DNA from: an uncultured Propionibacteriaceae bacterium
GTDB taxonomy: Bacteria; Actinomycetota; Actinomycetes; Propionibacteriales; Propionibacteriaceae
Assembly (NCBI GenBank): GCA_936941515.1
Contig: CAKZJI010000491.1
Span: 1 to 8,090 of the forward strand
Length of the DNA: 8,090 nucleotides
Direction of reading: 5' to 3'
Shown: piece after piece, positions 1 through 7,072 of the stretch
Layout of the letters: every line of letters begins with the position of its first letter
Position numbering within the stretch: position 1 is the first letter of the stretch
Position numbers and translations under genes: made by a program
The notes under the pieces: model-generated
Database searches by the model: none
The model's input: only the letters and a program-made list of their open reading frames with translations
What the model was told of the DNA's origin: nothing

Positions 1-1
1 A

Positions 2-1240
2 ATCAAGGCGCAGCATCCGGGAATGCAGATCGCCGTCGGGGGGTGCATGGCCCAGAAGGACCGCAACGTGATCCTCGACAAGGCGCCCTGGGTGGATGTG
101 GTTTTCGGCACCCACAATGTTGGCAGCCTCCCGACGCTGTTGGAACGTGCGCGTGTGGAGCAGGAAGCCCAGGTGGAGGTCGTTGAGGCGCTGCAGACCT
201 TTCCCAGTAACCTCCCCAGCCGCCGGGAGTCCCCCTACTCGGCGTGGGTGTCAGTGAGCGTGGGCTGCAACAACACCTGTACGTTCTGCATCGTTCCGGC
301 GCTGCGTGGGAAGGAGACTGACCGACGGCCGGGAGATATCCTGGCCGAGGTACGGATGCTGGTGGACCAAGGAGTGCAGGAGATCACACTGCTTGGCCAG
401 AATGTGAACGCCTACGGCGTCGAGTTCGGTGACCGGCAGGCCTTCGCCAAGCTACTGCGTGCCTGCGGTGACGTCGATGGTCTGGAGCGCGTGCGTTTCA
501 CCTCACCCCATCCGAAGGACTTCACCGACGATGTCATCGCCGCCATGGCGGAAACCCCCAACGTGATGCCGCAACTTCACATGCCTCTGCAGTCCGGCTC
601 TGATGCGGTCCTCAAGGCCATGCGGCGTTCCTACCGCCGGAAGCGTTTCCTGGACATCCTTGAGCGTGTGCGCGCAGCCATGCCGCATGCTGCGATCACC
701 ACCGACATCATCGTCGGCTTCCCCGGGGAGACCGATCAGGACTTCGAGGCGACCATGGACGTGGTGCGCGAAGCGAGGTTGTCGGCTGCCTACACCTTCC
801 AGTACTCCAAGCGGCCTGGAACACCGGCGGCTGAGATGACCGACCAAGTGCCGCGCAGAGCAGTCCAGGAGCGCTACGAGCGTCTGGTGGAGCTGGTGGG
901 CGAGATCGCCTGGGAGGAGAACAGGCGTCTGGAGGGGACGGAGGTTGAGGTCATGTTCGCACTCGGCGAGGGGCGTAAAGATGCTGAGACCAGCCGCATG
1001 AGCGGCCGTGCCCGGGACAATCGTCTGGTGCACGTGGCGGTGACTGATGATCTGTCGCAACGTCCTCGCCCTGGTGATATCGCCTACGCCACCATCACCC
1101 ACGCGGCCCCACACCACTTGAACTCCGACGCGCCGATCCGGGGATTGCGTCGCACACGTGGTGGTGATGCCTGGGAGGCGGCGCACACCGAGGCGCCCAG
1201 GGGAGTTGTGCTGGGGATGCCCGCCATGCCACGACGCTGA
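2..1240 (+). CDS. miaB: tRNA-2-methylthio-N6-dimethylallyladenosine synthase MiaB (5' truncated by window edge)
   Basis: MiaB is a radical-SAM methylthiotransferase that converts i6A37 to ms2i6A37 in tRNAs reading UNN codons. The frame is open from base 2, so the gene starts before the window. Judging by the usual cysteine positions, roughly 70-100 N-terminal residues and the first two cluster cysteines are missing. The third N-terminal cysteine is visible in VGGCMAQ (codon 44-46). The radical-SAM signature CNNTCTFC lies at bases 266-289, and its spacing from the third cysteine (74 residues) matches MiaB. Next come the SAM-domain motifs [10 protein letters not shown] and MPLQSGSD, and a C-terminal TRAM-like region with [13 protein letters not shown] and ending [10 protein letters not shown], a form I associate with actinobacterial MiaB. 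The gene converges with the small gene at 1349-1537. RimO and MtaB are relatives, but the GQNVNAYG motif and the miaA neighbour favour MiaB. Confidence 0.96.
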   Translation: MKAQHPGMQIAVGGCMAQKDRNVILDKAPWVDVVFGTHNVGSLPTLLERARVEQEAQVEVVEALQTFPSNLPSRRESPYSAWVSVSVGCNNTCTFCIVPALRGKETDRRPGDILAEVRMLVDQGVQEITLLGQNVNAYGVEFGDRQAFAKLLRACGDVDGLERVRFTSPHPKDFTDDVIAAMAETPNVMPQLHMPLQSGSDAVLKAMRRSYRRKRFLDILERVRAAMPHAAITTDIIVGFPGETDQDFEATMDVVREARLSAAYTFQYSKRPGTPAAEMTDQVPRRAVQERYERLVELVGEIAWEENRRLEGTEVEVMFALGEGRKDAETSRMSGRARDNRLVHVAVTDDLSQRPRPGDIAYATITHAAPHHLNSDAPIRGLRRTRGGDAWEAAHTEAPRGVVLGMPAMPRR

Positions 1241-1290
1241 GGATCGGCGAGGGGCTTGCCTGCCCGAGAATGAAATCCCCTGCAGTTGGG

Positions 1291-1324
1291 AAACCCCGCT
1301 GGAAGCTCTCAGAGCCCAGCGGGG
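1291..1324. terminator. Strong stem-loop between convergent miaB and the small antitoxin-family gene
   Basis: CCCCGCTGG (1294-1302) pairs perfectly with CCAGCGGGG (1316-1324). Inside this, after an AA bulge, GCTC (1305-1308) pairs with GAGC (1312-1315) around a TCA loop, giving 13 base pairs in total. It lies 53 nt after the miaB stop and 24 nt after the stop of the leftward gene. There is no T-run on the plus strand; on the minus strand the stem is followed by TTT. It therefore fits a shared, bidirectional terminator of the GC-rich actinobacterial kind, which often lacks a good U-tract. The pairing is seen directly; the function is inferred. Confidence 0.7.
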
Positions 1325-1348
1325 CGTGGGTGTCGGTCTCTACCAGCT

Positions 1349-1537
1349 CTACTGGTCATCTTTCTTGCCGGCCAGGTCATCGACTTTGCCCTTGATGAAG
1401 TCGGCTCCCTGATCGATCTTGTCGCTGTGCTTGCCCCCGGTCTTGCTGTCGATGAATTCGGCGCCCTTGTCGATGGCCGAGTCGATGGCCTCCTCATGCT
1501 TCGCGACCTGCTCGCCGATGTTGTCGAAGATTCCCAT
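1349..1537 (-). CDS. MT0933-like (Rv0909-type) antitoxin family small protein, no toxin partner nearby
   Basis: This encodes a 62-residue, highly charged, Gly/Asp/Lys-rich protein starting MGIFDNIGEQVAKHEE and ending KKDDQ. It has no cysteine, signal peptide or membrane segment. The pattern with IDKGAEFID (residues 22-30) and IDQGADFIK (41-49) is an internal near-repeat joined by a KTGGKHSDK linker, and suggests two similar amphipathic helices. The length and the KTGGK...DKID core match the actinobacterial family named after M. tuberculosis MT0933/Rv0909, which is annotated as an antitoxin because Rv0909 pairs with the START-like protein Rv0910. No Rv0910-like gene is present here: the flanking genes are miaB and miaA. 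The antitoxin role is therefore doubtful, and a general stress or CsbD-like helical protein is an alternative. The start is supported by an excellent ribosome binding site. Family assignment is fairly sure; function is unknown. Confidence 0.82.
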   Translation of the reverse strand: MGIFDNIGEQVAKHEEAIDSAIDKGAEFIDSKTGGKHSDKIDQGADFIKGKVDDLAGKKDDQ

Positions 1538-1543
1538 GTCCTA

Positions 1544-1550
1544 ACCTCCT
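1544..1550 (-). promoter_or_regulatory. Ribosome binding site of the small antitoxin-family gene
   Basis: On the minus strand this reads AGGAGGT, a near-perfect Shine-Dalgarno sequence 6 nt before the ATG. It is the strongest of those I inspected in the window. It fixes the start of the 62-residue protein and suggests efficient translation. Confidence 0.85.
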
Positions 1551-1643
1551 GATTTTCGGGTGCCCGGATGCACCACGGTTCAATGATGCACGCTGGATCC
1601 CCTCATGTGCATCTGGCGACACCGGGCTGGCAGGATGGGCGGC

Positions 1644-2561
1644 ATGGAACCGCCTCTGATCGTGCTTGTCGGCCCGACGGCCTCTGGAAAGTCGGCGCTT
1701 GCAGTTGAGGTGGCCCACCGTCTTCGCTCTGACGGCTTTGAGGCTGAGGTGGTTAATGCCGACTCGATGCTGGTCTACCGGGGGATGGACATCGGAACGG
1801 CCAAACCCACGGTTGCGGAACGCGGTGGGATTCCGCATCATCTCATCGACATCCTTGATGTCACGCAGACTGCCTCCGTCGCTGACTTCCAGCTCCGCGC
1901 CAGGACGGTGATCGCGGACCTTAGAGGCCAGAGCAAGATCCCGATACTCGTGGGGGGATCGGCGCTCTACACGAGGGCGATCACCGACCCTTTTGACTTT
2001 CCCGGCTCTGATGACGAGTTGCGCACGAGGCTTGAGAGTGAGCTGTCGCGTGTTGGGGCTCAGACGCTGCATGCGCGGCTGGCGCAACTCGCTCCCGAGT
2101 CCGCGGCGCACATTGAGCCGGGCAACGGACGTCGCATCGTGCGTGCCCTGGAGGTGCATCAGCTGACTGGTGGCCATCAAGCCGTGTTGCCGGAGTGGAG
2201 CTATGAGTTGTCAGGGGTGCGGCAGATCGGCTTGAGCCTGGAACGTGCCGAACTGGATGCCCGCATCGGCATGCGGGTCGATGAGATGTGGCGGCGGGGA
2301 CTGGTGGAGGAGGTCAGGGGGCTGCTGAACAGAGGGCTTCGCGAAGGGCGCACGGCTTCGCGTGCCATCGGATACCGTCAGGTGCTGGCATATCTGGACG
2401 GAGAGACCTCGGAAGACGACGCACGGGAGGAGACGAAGCGAGCAACACGACGTTTCTTCCGCAAGCAGCTTGCCTGGTACCGCCGGGATCCTCGGATTAC
2501 CTGGCTGTCAGCCTTGGAACCGCGCAACCCTGAAGTTATCCAAGAAATCTCTATGACGTAG
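1644..2561 (+). CDS. miaA: tRNA dimethylallyltransferase MiaA
   Basis: MiaA transfers a dimethylallyl group from DMAPP to N6 of A37 in UNN-decoding tRNAs, making i6A37, the substrate of MiaB. From this start it is 305 residues, typical for the family. The P-loop GPTASGKS is at residues 10-17, followed by the substrate-binding NADSMLVYRGMDIGTAKP (38-55), where the catalytic Asp and the YRGMDIGTAK core are intact. VGGSALYTRA (103-112), the NGRRIVRALEV segment, ASRAIGYRQ and the C-terminal RRFFRKQLAWYRRDPRITWL are all expected. Longer in-frame starts exist at 1605 and 1635. The ATG at 1644 is preferred because AGGATGGG (1632-1639) sits just before it and the P-loop then begins near residue 10, as in homologues. 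The gene is divergent from the small antitoxin-family gene, and dapF follows 35 nt after its stop, so the two are probably cotranscribed. Confidence 0.95.
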   Translation: MEPPLIVLVGPTASGKSALAVEVAHRLRSDGFEAEVVNADSMLVYRGMDIGTAKPTVAERGGIPHHLIDILDVTQTASVADFQLRARTVIADLRGQSKIPILVGGSALYTRAITDPFDFPGSDDELRTRLESELSRVGAQTLHARLAQLAPESAAHIEPGNGRRIVRALEVHQLTGGHQAVLPEWSYELSGVRQIGLSLERAELDARIGMRVDEMWRRGLVEEVRGLLNRGLREGRTASRAIGYRQVLAYLDGETSEDDAREETKRATRRFFRKQLAWYRRDPRITWLSALEPRNPEVIQEISMT

Positions 2562-2580
2562 GATTGCCTGACTGGGCTGA

Positions 2581-2588
2581 GGGAAAGG
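2581..2588 (+). promoter_or_regulatory. Ribosome binding site that decides the dapF start
   Basis: GGGAAAGG lies 8 nt before the GTG at 2597. It makes the GTG a better start than the in-frame TTG at 2564 or the GTG at 2588, both of which lie within or upstream of this purine block. Confidence 0.65.
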
Positions 2589-2596
2589 TGAGAACG

Positions 2597-3412
2597 GTGT
2601 TCCGATACACGTTCGCGAAAGGCCATGCCACGGGCAACGACTTCATCATCATTGATGACCCCCATGGGATGCATGACCTGACTCCAGAGACCGTCGCGGG
2701 GCTCTGCAACCGCCATACAGGCATCGGGGGAGACGGCGTGCTCCGCGTGGTCAGGGCCGGTCAGGTCGAAGGCCACGACCATGACCCCGAGTTGTGGTTC
2801 ATGGACTATCGCAATGCCGACGGCTCTTTGGCCGAGATGTGCGGGAACGGGTTACGGCTCTTCGCTCGCCACCTCCTCAACGACCAGTTCGTCCAGTCTG
2901 GTGAGTTTGAGGTCGTCACCAGAGCCGGAACCAAACAGGTGCGGGTTGCGCGCGGCGGGATGATCTCTGCCAACCTGGGAAGTGTGAGGCTGGGGGGAGC
3001 CCCGGTGCAGATCCAGCACGAGGGCGCTGTCTTCGATGCTCAGCCAGCAGATGTGGGCAACCCCCACGCGGTGGTCTTCACCGATGGGGAGATGTTGAAA
3101 AGCCTAGACCTTACGCGCTCTCCCAGCTGGGAGCCGGATGATGCCTTCCCGGGTGGGGTCAACATCGAGTTCATCCATGAGAAGGATCTCGGCCGGTTGC
3201 AGATGCGTGTTTTCGAACGGGGCTGCGGGGAGACTCTGAGCTGTGGCACAGGGGTGGTGGCCGCCGCCGCCGCCTATCGTGCCCGCAGTGGGCATGACGG
3301 TCCCGTTGAGGTGAGTGTTCCCGGGGGGCTGCTGACTGTCACCTTCGAGAATGAGGAAGCATGGCTGACGGGCCCGGCGCTCGTCGTTGCCCGCGGCGAA
3401 TACTGGGTCTGA
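2597..3412 (+). CDS. dapF: Diaminopimelate epimerase DapF
   Basis: DapF is a cytoplasmic, cofactor-independent epimerase that turns LL-diaminopimelate into meso-diaminopimelate, the lysine precursor and the usual cross-linking residue of peptidoglycan. With the GTG start the protein is 271 residues, a normal length, and begins MFRYTFAKGHATGNDFI with the family's N-terminal K-GHGTGNDF-type motif. Both catalytic cysteines are present: Cys82 in NADGSLAEMCGNGLR and Cys216 in FERGCGETLSCGTGVVAAA. GNPHAVVF (154-161) and VNIEFI (188-193) are further family motifs. An open frame extends back to a TTG at 2564, 2 nt after the miaA stop, but the spacing of the ribosome binding site and homologue length favour 2597. 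The gene probably shares a transcript with miaA. Some Propionibacteriaceae use LL-diaminopimelate in their wall, so an intact dapF may serve lysine synthesis or the wall depending on the species. Confidence 0.95.
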   Translation: MFRYTFAKGHATGNDFIIIDDPHGMHDLTPETVAGLCNRHTGIGGDGVLRVVRAGQVEGHDHDPELWFMDYRNADGSLAEMCGNGLRLFARHLLNDQFVQSGEFEVVTRAGTKQVRVARGGMISANLGSVRLGGAPVQIQHEGAVFDAQPADVGNPHAVVFTDGEMLKSLDLTRSPSWEPDDAFPGGVNIEFIHEKDLGRLQMRVFERGCGETLSCGTGVVAAAAAYRARSGHDGPVEVSVPGGLLTVTFENEEAWLTGPALVVARGEYWV

Positions 3413-3426
3413 GGATGGTGCTGCCT

Positions 3427-3490
3427 GGGCTGCAAACACCTTCAGCCTCAGACCTCGGATTCTTGCGCTCAGGTCTGCCCCGTGTCTTTT
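3427..3490 (+). terminator. Possible tandem hairpins between dapF and hflX
   Basis: GGGCTG (3427-3432) can pair with CAGCCT (3443-3448, with one G-T pair). Just after it, CAGACCT (3449-3455) pairs perfectly with AGGTCTG (3471-3477) across a 15-nt loop. A short TCTTTT stretch follows at 3485-3490. These could weakly terminate the miaA-dapF transcript. The stems are short and the U-tract is distant, so read-through into hflX is quite possible. Confidence 0.35.
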
Positions 3491-3508
3491 CAGCAGGGCG
3501 TGGTGTGG

Positions 3509-3535
3509 TTGTTTGTCGTTGAGGGCTGACACAAT
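3509..3535 (+). promoter_or_regulatory. Candidate promoter immediately upstream of hflX
   Basis: CACAAT at 3530-3535 resembles a -10 hexamer (TATAAT, four of six). A TTGTTT at 3509-3514 could be a -35 with a 15-nt spacer, and TGGTTG at 3506-3511 would give 18 nt. Transcription would begin around 3542-3545, at or just before the hflX ATG, leaving almost no leader. This is pattern-matching only. Confidence 0.35.
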
Positions 3536-3544
3536 GGTCCGACG

Positions 3545-4990
3545 ATGAAAGCACCCCATGAACATGGTCCCGAAGCCGATGCTGCCCCCGTTGCCGCTGA
3601 TCTTGCGCATGCCGAATACATGAACTACGACGGCGACCAGGTGGACCTGGCCGAGCGGCATTCGCTTCGGCGAGTGGCAGGAATGCGCACAGAGCTGGAG
3701 GACATCTCCGAGGTCGAGTATCGCCAGCTGCGGCTGGAACGGGTCGTTCTGGTCTCGGTCTGGACATCCGGCTCCCAGCGTGATGCGGACAACGCCATGG
3801 CTGAGCTGAAGCTCCTGGCCGGAACCGCAGGCTCTGAGGTGCTGGAGGCCCTGGTGCAGCGGCGCAGCCATCCAGACCCCGCAACCTACATCGGGCGAGG
3901 CAAGGTGGAGGAGGTCGCTGAGGTGGTGCGGGCCACCGGAGCCGACACCGTGATCTGCGACGGGGAGCTGCAGCCGGCGCAGCTGCGCAACCTGGAGGAC
4001 CGCGTCAGAGTGAAGGTGGTGGATCGCACTGCCCTGATCCTGGACATCTTCGCAGCGCATGCGAAATCTGCTGAGGGTAAAGCTCAGGTGGAGCTCGCCC
4101 AGCTGCAATACCTGAAGCAACGATTGCGCGGCTGGGGCGGCAACCTCTCCCGCCAGGCCGGAGGCCGGGCTGCTGCCGGCGCGGGAATCGGCGGCCGGGG
4201 CCCTGGCGAGACGAAACTGGAGACAGACCGCCGTCGAATCCACCACCGCATCGCGCAGCTGCGACGCAGACTCCGTGAGATGGACGCCACCCGTGAGAGC
4301 AAGCGGGCTGAGCGGCGACGCAACCAGGTGCCGAGCGTCGCCATCGTCGGCTACACCAATGCCGGCAAGTCATCGCTTCTCAACCGGCTCACGGGAGCCG
4401 GAGTGTTGGTGGAGGATGCGCTGTTCGCCACATTGGACCCGACGACCAGACGCACGGAGACCCGCGACGGTCGAGTGTTCACCCTCACCGACACCGTCGG
4501 CTTCGTTCGCCATCTTCCCCATGATCTGGTGGAGGCTTTGCGCTCCACACTGGAGGAGTCAGCCACAGCAGATCTGCTGCTGCACATCGTTGATGCCTCA
4601 GACCCAGACCCGGAGGGCCAGATCACAGCTGTCAGGCAAGTGCTGGCGGAGATCGGCGCGGTGGAGGTTCCCGAGCTGCTGGTCTGCAACAAGGCTGACC
4701 TGGCTGATGAGACCACATTGCTGGCGCTGCGCGCCAACCATCCCGGGTGCGTGGTGGCATCGGCCCGCACAGGACGGGGACTCGACGAACTCGCAGCTGC
4801 GGTGGAGGCGAAACTGCCAAACCCCGAAACGGAGGTGACGGCACTGGTGCCCTACAGTCGAGGAGACCTGCTAGATCGTGTTCACAGGACCGGAACCATT
4901 GAGGAACTTGAGCACACGGGGGAAGGCACCCGCATCCGGGTCCGCGTCCGCCCTGGCCTGGCTGAAGAGCTGAGCCCTTACCGTGTCTGA
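3545..4990 (+). CDS. hflX: Ribosome-associated GTPase HflX
   Basis: HflX is a translational GTPase of the Obg-HflX superfamily that binds the large ribosomal subunit and splits or rescues stalled ribosomes under heat or antibiotic stress. The 481-residue protein has the HflX N-terminal domain (roughly 60-165, with YIGRGKVEEV at 115-124) and a helical linker. It also has the family signature GGRGPGETKLETDRR (216-230) and a full G domain: G1 GYTNAGKS (269-276), G3 DTVG (316-319), G4 NKAD (382-385) and G5-like SARTG (406-410). A C-terminal part ending LAEELSPYRV follows. The first 40 residues are acidic and poorly conserved in the family. The ATG at 3545 has no evident ribosome binding site; the next in-frame ATG, codon 26, would remove only part of this extension. 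hflX near miaA is a widely conserved arrangement. Its stop overlaps the next gene by 8 nt. Confidence 0.95.
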   Translation: MKAPHEHGPEADAAPVAADLAHAEYMNYDGDQVDLAERHSLRRVAGMRTELEDISEVEYRQLRLERVVLVSVWTSGSQRDADNAMAELKLLAGTAGSEVLEALVQRRSHPDPATYIGRGKVEEVAEVVRATGADTVICDGELQPAQLRNLEDRVRVKVVDRTALILDIFAAHAKSAEGKAQVELAQLQYLKQRLRGWGGNLSRQAGGRAAAGAGIGGRGPGETKLETDRRRIHHRIAQLRRRLREMDATRESKRAERRRNQVPSVAIVGYTNAGKSSLLNRLTGAGVLVEDALFATLDPTTRRTETRDGRVFTLTDTVGFVRHLPHDLVEALRSTLEESATADLLLHIVDASDPDPEGQITAVRQVLAEIGAVEVPELLVCNKADLADETTLLALRANHPGCVVASARTGRGLDELAAAVEAKLPNPETEVTALVPYSRGDLLDRVHRTGTIEELEHTGEGTRIRVRVRPGLAEELSPYRV

Positions 4991-6977
4991 GGCTGCGGCC
5001 CGGATTCTCCAGCATGCGGTAACAGGCATCGGCGGTGGCGAACGGTCCGGTCAGCAGGCCATGGCGACGGCCATTGCCCAGGCGCTGGGGGAGGGGACCC
5101 ACCTCCTGGTGCAGGCTGGCACGGGAACGGGCAAGTCCCTGGGCTATCTGGCGCCTGCCCTGGCCCGGATCGTCGAACATGCTGAGACCATCGTCGTCGC
5201 CACTGCGACGTTGGCCCTGCAGACACAGCTGGCCACCTTCGACATTCCGGCTGCGCTTGATGCTGTGGAGGCCGTGACGGGGACACGGCCCCGGGCAGCA
5301 GTGCTCAAGGGGAGGAACAACTATGCCTGCCTGTATCGCGCCCGTGATGGGGTGCGTGAGGAGGGGCAGGGTACCCTGCTGGGTGCGGCTGAGCTCCAGG
5401 AGTCCCGTCAGGGAGACAACAGCCCATCGACACTGGGGATCGAGGTACTGGCCCTGCGGGAATGGGTTGAGGAACAGCTGCTGGTGGATGGGGCTGCGGA
5501 TCGTGATGATGCCCCGACACATACCGCCGCAGCCTGGCAGCAGGTCTCCATTCCCACACGTGAGTGCCCCGGGGCAGCCCGCTGCCCGTTCGGGCAGGAG
5601 TGTTTCGTGGAGAAGTCCCGGGAGACCGCCAGGACAGCGGACCTGATCATCACCAACCATGCGCTGGTAGCCATCAACGCCATGCATGGGGGAACAGCCC
5701 TTCCCGAATATGCGGCGCTCATCATTGATGAGGCCCATGAGCTGACCGGCCGCCTGACCACCGCAGCCACTGGTGAGCTGAGCTCGGGCCTGGTGGAGCG
5801 AGTCTCCAGGCGCTGCCTGACCTGGCTTGACGATGACCTTGGGGGTGACCTCCTGGATGTCGTTGAGGAGTTCCGCGATGCTCTCGAGGACAGCCCCACT
5901 GAGAGGATCACCGGTGAAGATACGCTTCTGCCGCTGGCCTGCGCTCGTCTCCGCGACATCTCCCGGAAAGCCATCAGCGACCTGGGCAGGGACAAGGACG
6001 ATGCCGAACGCACCCAGGCCATGGGAGCTCTGACAGAGATCTTTGACATCTCAGAGCGGATTGCCCGGCTGGCAGATGAGGATGTGGTGTGGGTCAGTCA
6101 ATCTGAGCAGCATGGTGCAGCTGCCCACGTGGCTCCGCTCTCAGTCGCGGGCCTGCTCCGTGAGGAGATCTTTGGACAGGCCACGACGATACTGACCTCC
6201 GCCACCTTGACGCTTGGAGGGAATTTCAGGGCATTCGCCACCAGCATCGGATTGCGTTCCGCAGACGAACTCGTCGACGGCGCCGCCGAGCCTCAGGGGG
6301 AACACGCATGGCGAGGTCTGGACGTCGGCTCCCCCTTTGACTATCGGCGCCAAGGCATCCTGTATGCCGCTGCGAGGCTGCCCTCCCCGGGAAGAGACGG
6401 GCTGACACAGGAGGTGCTCTCCGAGATCGCTGAGCTGGTCTGGGCCGCAGGCGGGCGGACACTCGGTCTGTTCGCGTCCCGGCGCAATGCCCAACAGGCC
6501 ACAGCGCATTGTCGGCAGGCTCTCCCAGAGCTCACCTTTCTCTGCCAGGGTGATGCGCAGCTCTCTGAGTTGCAGCGCTCCTTCAGGGATGACCCGGCCA
6601 CCAGCCTGTTCGGCACCATGTCGCTGTGGCAAGGGGTGGATGTGCCCGGTGAGACTTGTCAGCTGGTGATCATCGACAAGATTCCATTTCCCCGGCCTGA
6701 CGACCCCCTGATGCAGGCTCGCAAGAGAGCCGTCGATGAGGCGGGTGGCAATGGTTTCATGGCTGTCGCTGCCACCCACGCGGCGCTGCTGCTGGCTCAG
6801 GGAGCTGGCAGGCTGATCCGGAGGGAGGATGACCGAGGGGTGGTGGCGATCCTTGATCCTCGTATCGTCACAGCCCGCTATGGAGGTTTTCTCGCCAGCT
6901 CACTGCCCGGATTGTGGCCGACGAAAGACGGTGATGTGGCTGCGCAAGCCCTTTTGAGGCTACGCGGCGCCGGGTAA
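4983..6977 (+). CDS. dinG: DinG-like ATP-dependent 5'-3' DNA helicase (XPD-like iron-sulfur helicase, SF2)
   Basis: This 664-residue superfamily 2 helicase is of the DinG/YoaA/XPD type, which unwinds D-loops, R-loops and similar structures. Walker A is AGTGTGKS (45-52) and the Walker B box is DEAH (249-252). Motif III-like TSAT is at 405-408, motif V WQGVDVPG at 549-556 and motif VI QGAGRLIR at 606-613. Four cysteines (116, 195, 201, 207; spacing C-X78-C-X5-C-X5-C) are placed like the 4Fe-4S ligands of DinG and XPD between motifs Ia and II, so the cluster is probably intact. There is no N-terminal exonuclease domain, unlike Firmicute DinG. The GTG start lies inside the end of hflX, an 8-nt overlap that suggests translational coupling. 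DinG is LexA-controlled in E. coli; I see no full actinobacterial SOS box upstream of hflX or this gene. The exact paralogue name (DinG versus YoaA) is less certain than the family. Confidence 0.9.
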   Translation: MSEAAARILQHAVTGIGGGERSGQQAMATAIAQALGEGTHLLVQAGTGTGKSLGYLAPALARIVEHAETIVVATATLALQTQLATFDIPAALDAVEAVTGTRPRAAVLKGRNNYACLYRARDGVREEGQGTLLGAAELQESRQGDNSPSTLGIEVLALREWVEEQLLVDGAADRDDAPTHTAAAWQQVSIPTRECPGAARCPFGQECFVEKSRETARTADLIITNHALVAINAMHGGTALPEYAALIIDEAHELTGRLTTAATGELSSGLVERVSRRCLTWLDDDLGGDLLDVVEEFRDALEDSPTERITGEDTLLPLACARLRDISRKAISDLGRDKDDAERTQAMGALTEIFDISERIARLADEDVVWVSQSEQHGAAAHVAPLSVAGLLREEIFGQATTILTSATLTLGGNFRAFATSIGLRSADELVDGAAEPQGEHAWRGLDVGSPFDYRRQGILYAAARLPSPGRDGLTQEVLSEIAELVWAAGGRTLGLFASRRNAQQATAHCRQALPELTFLCQGDAQLSELQRSFRDDPATSLFGTMSLWQGVDVPGETCQLVIIDKIPFPRPDDPLMQARKRAVDEAGGNGFMAVAATHAALLLAQGAGRLIRREDDRGVVAILDPRIVTARYGGFLASSLPGLWPTKDGDVAAQALLRLRGAG

Positions 6978-6995
6978 GGAGGTCGTTGACAGTTA

Positions 6996-7028
6996 TGTCG
7001 GGCTGCTCGTCGCGCCGACAGCATTTTT
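6996..7028 (+). terminator. Rho-independent terminator after the dinG-like gene
   Basis: TGTCGG (6996-7001) pairs with CCGACA (7015-7020). Two further G-C pairs are possible inside if one base bulges. TTTTT follows at 7024-7028. It begins 19 nt after the dinG stop and closes the rightward gene block before the leftward M23 gene. The same stem could act on the minus strand, but without a T-run there. Confidence 0.65.
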
Positions 7029-7072
7029 ACAGACACCCAACCCGGCACCGCGCAGTGGGGAGAGGGGAGACG

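Noticed and set aside
503..1186. 227-codon minus-strand frame inside miaB
   Set aside because: It is fully antisense to the conserved radical-SAM and TRAM regions, with no motif of its own.
2535..2543. DnaA-box-like GTTATCCAA near the end of miaA
   Set aside because: It is a single imperfect match inside coding sequence with no cluster or AT-rich region, so it is most likely chance.
3104..4246. 380-codon open frame on the minus strand opposite dapF and hflX
   Set aside because: It lies antisense to two clearly conserved genes, its translation is rich in Arg, His, Gln and Ser with no recognisable motif, and long antisense frames are expected in high-GC DNA.
4632..5738. 368-codon open frame on the minus strand opposite hflX and the dinG-like gene
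   Set aside because: It is a shadow of codon bias in the real genes; the composition is Pro/Arg/Cys-rich with no domain and it spans the overlap of two convincing genes.
6986..6991. Perfect TTGACA that could be a -35 box after the dinG-like gene
   Set aside because: No acceptable -10 hexamer lies 16-19 nt downstream, no plus-strand gene follows, and the stretch overlaps the terminator hairpin.
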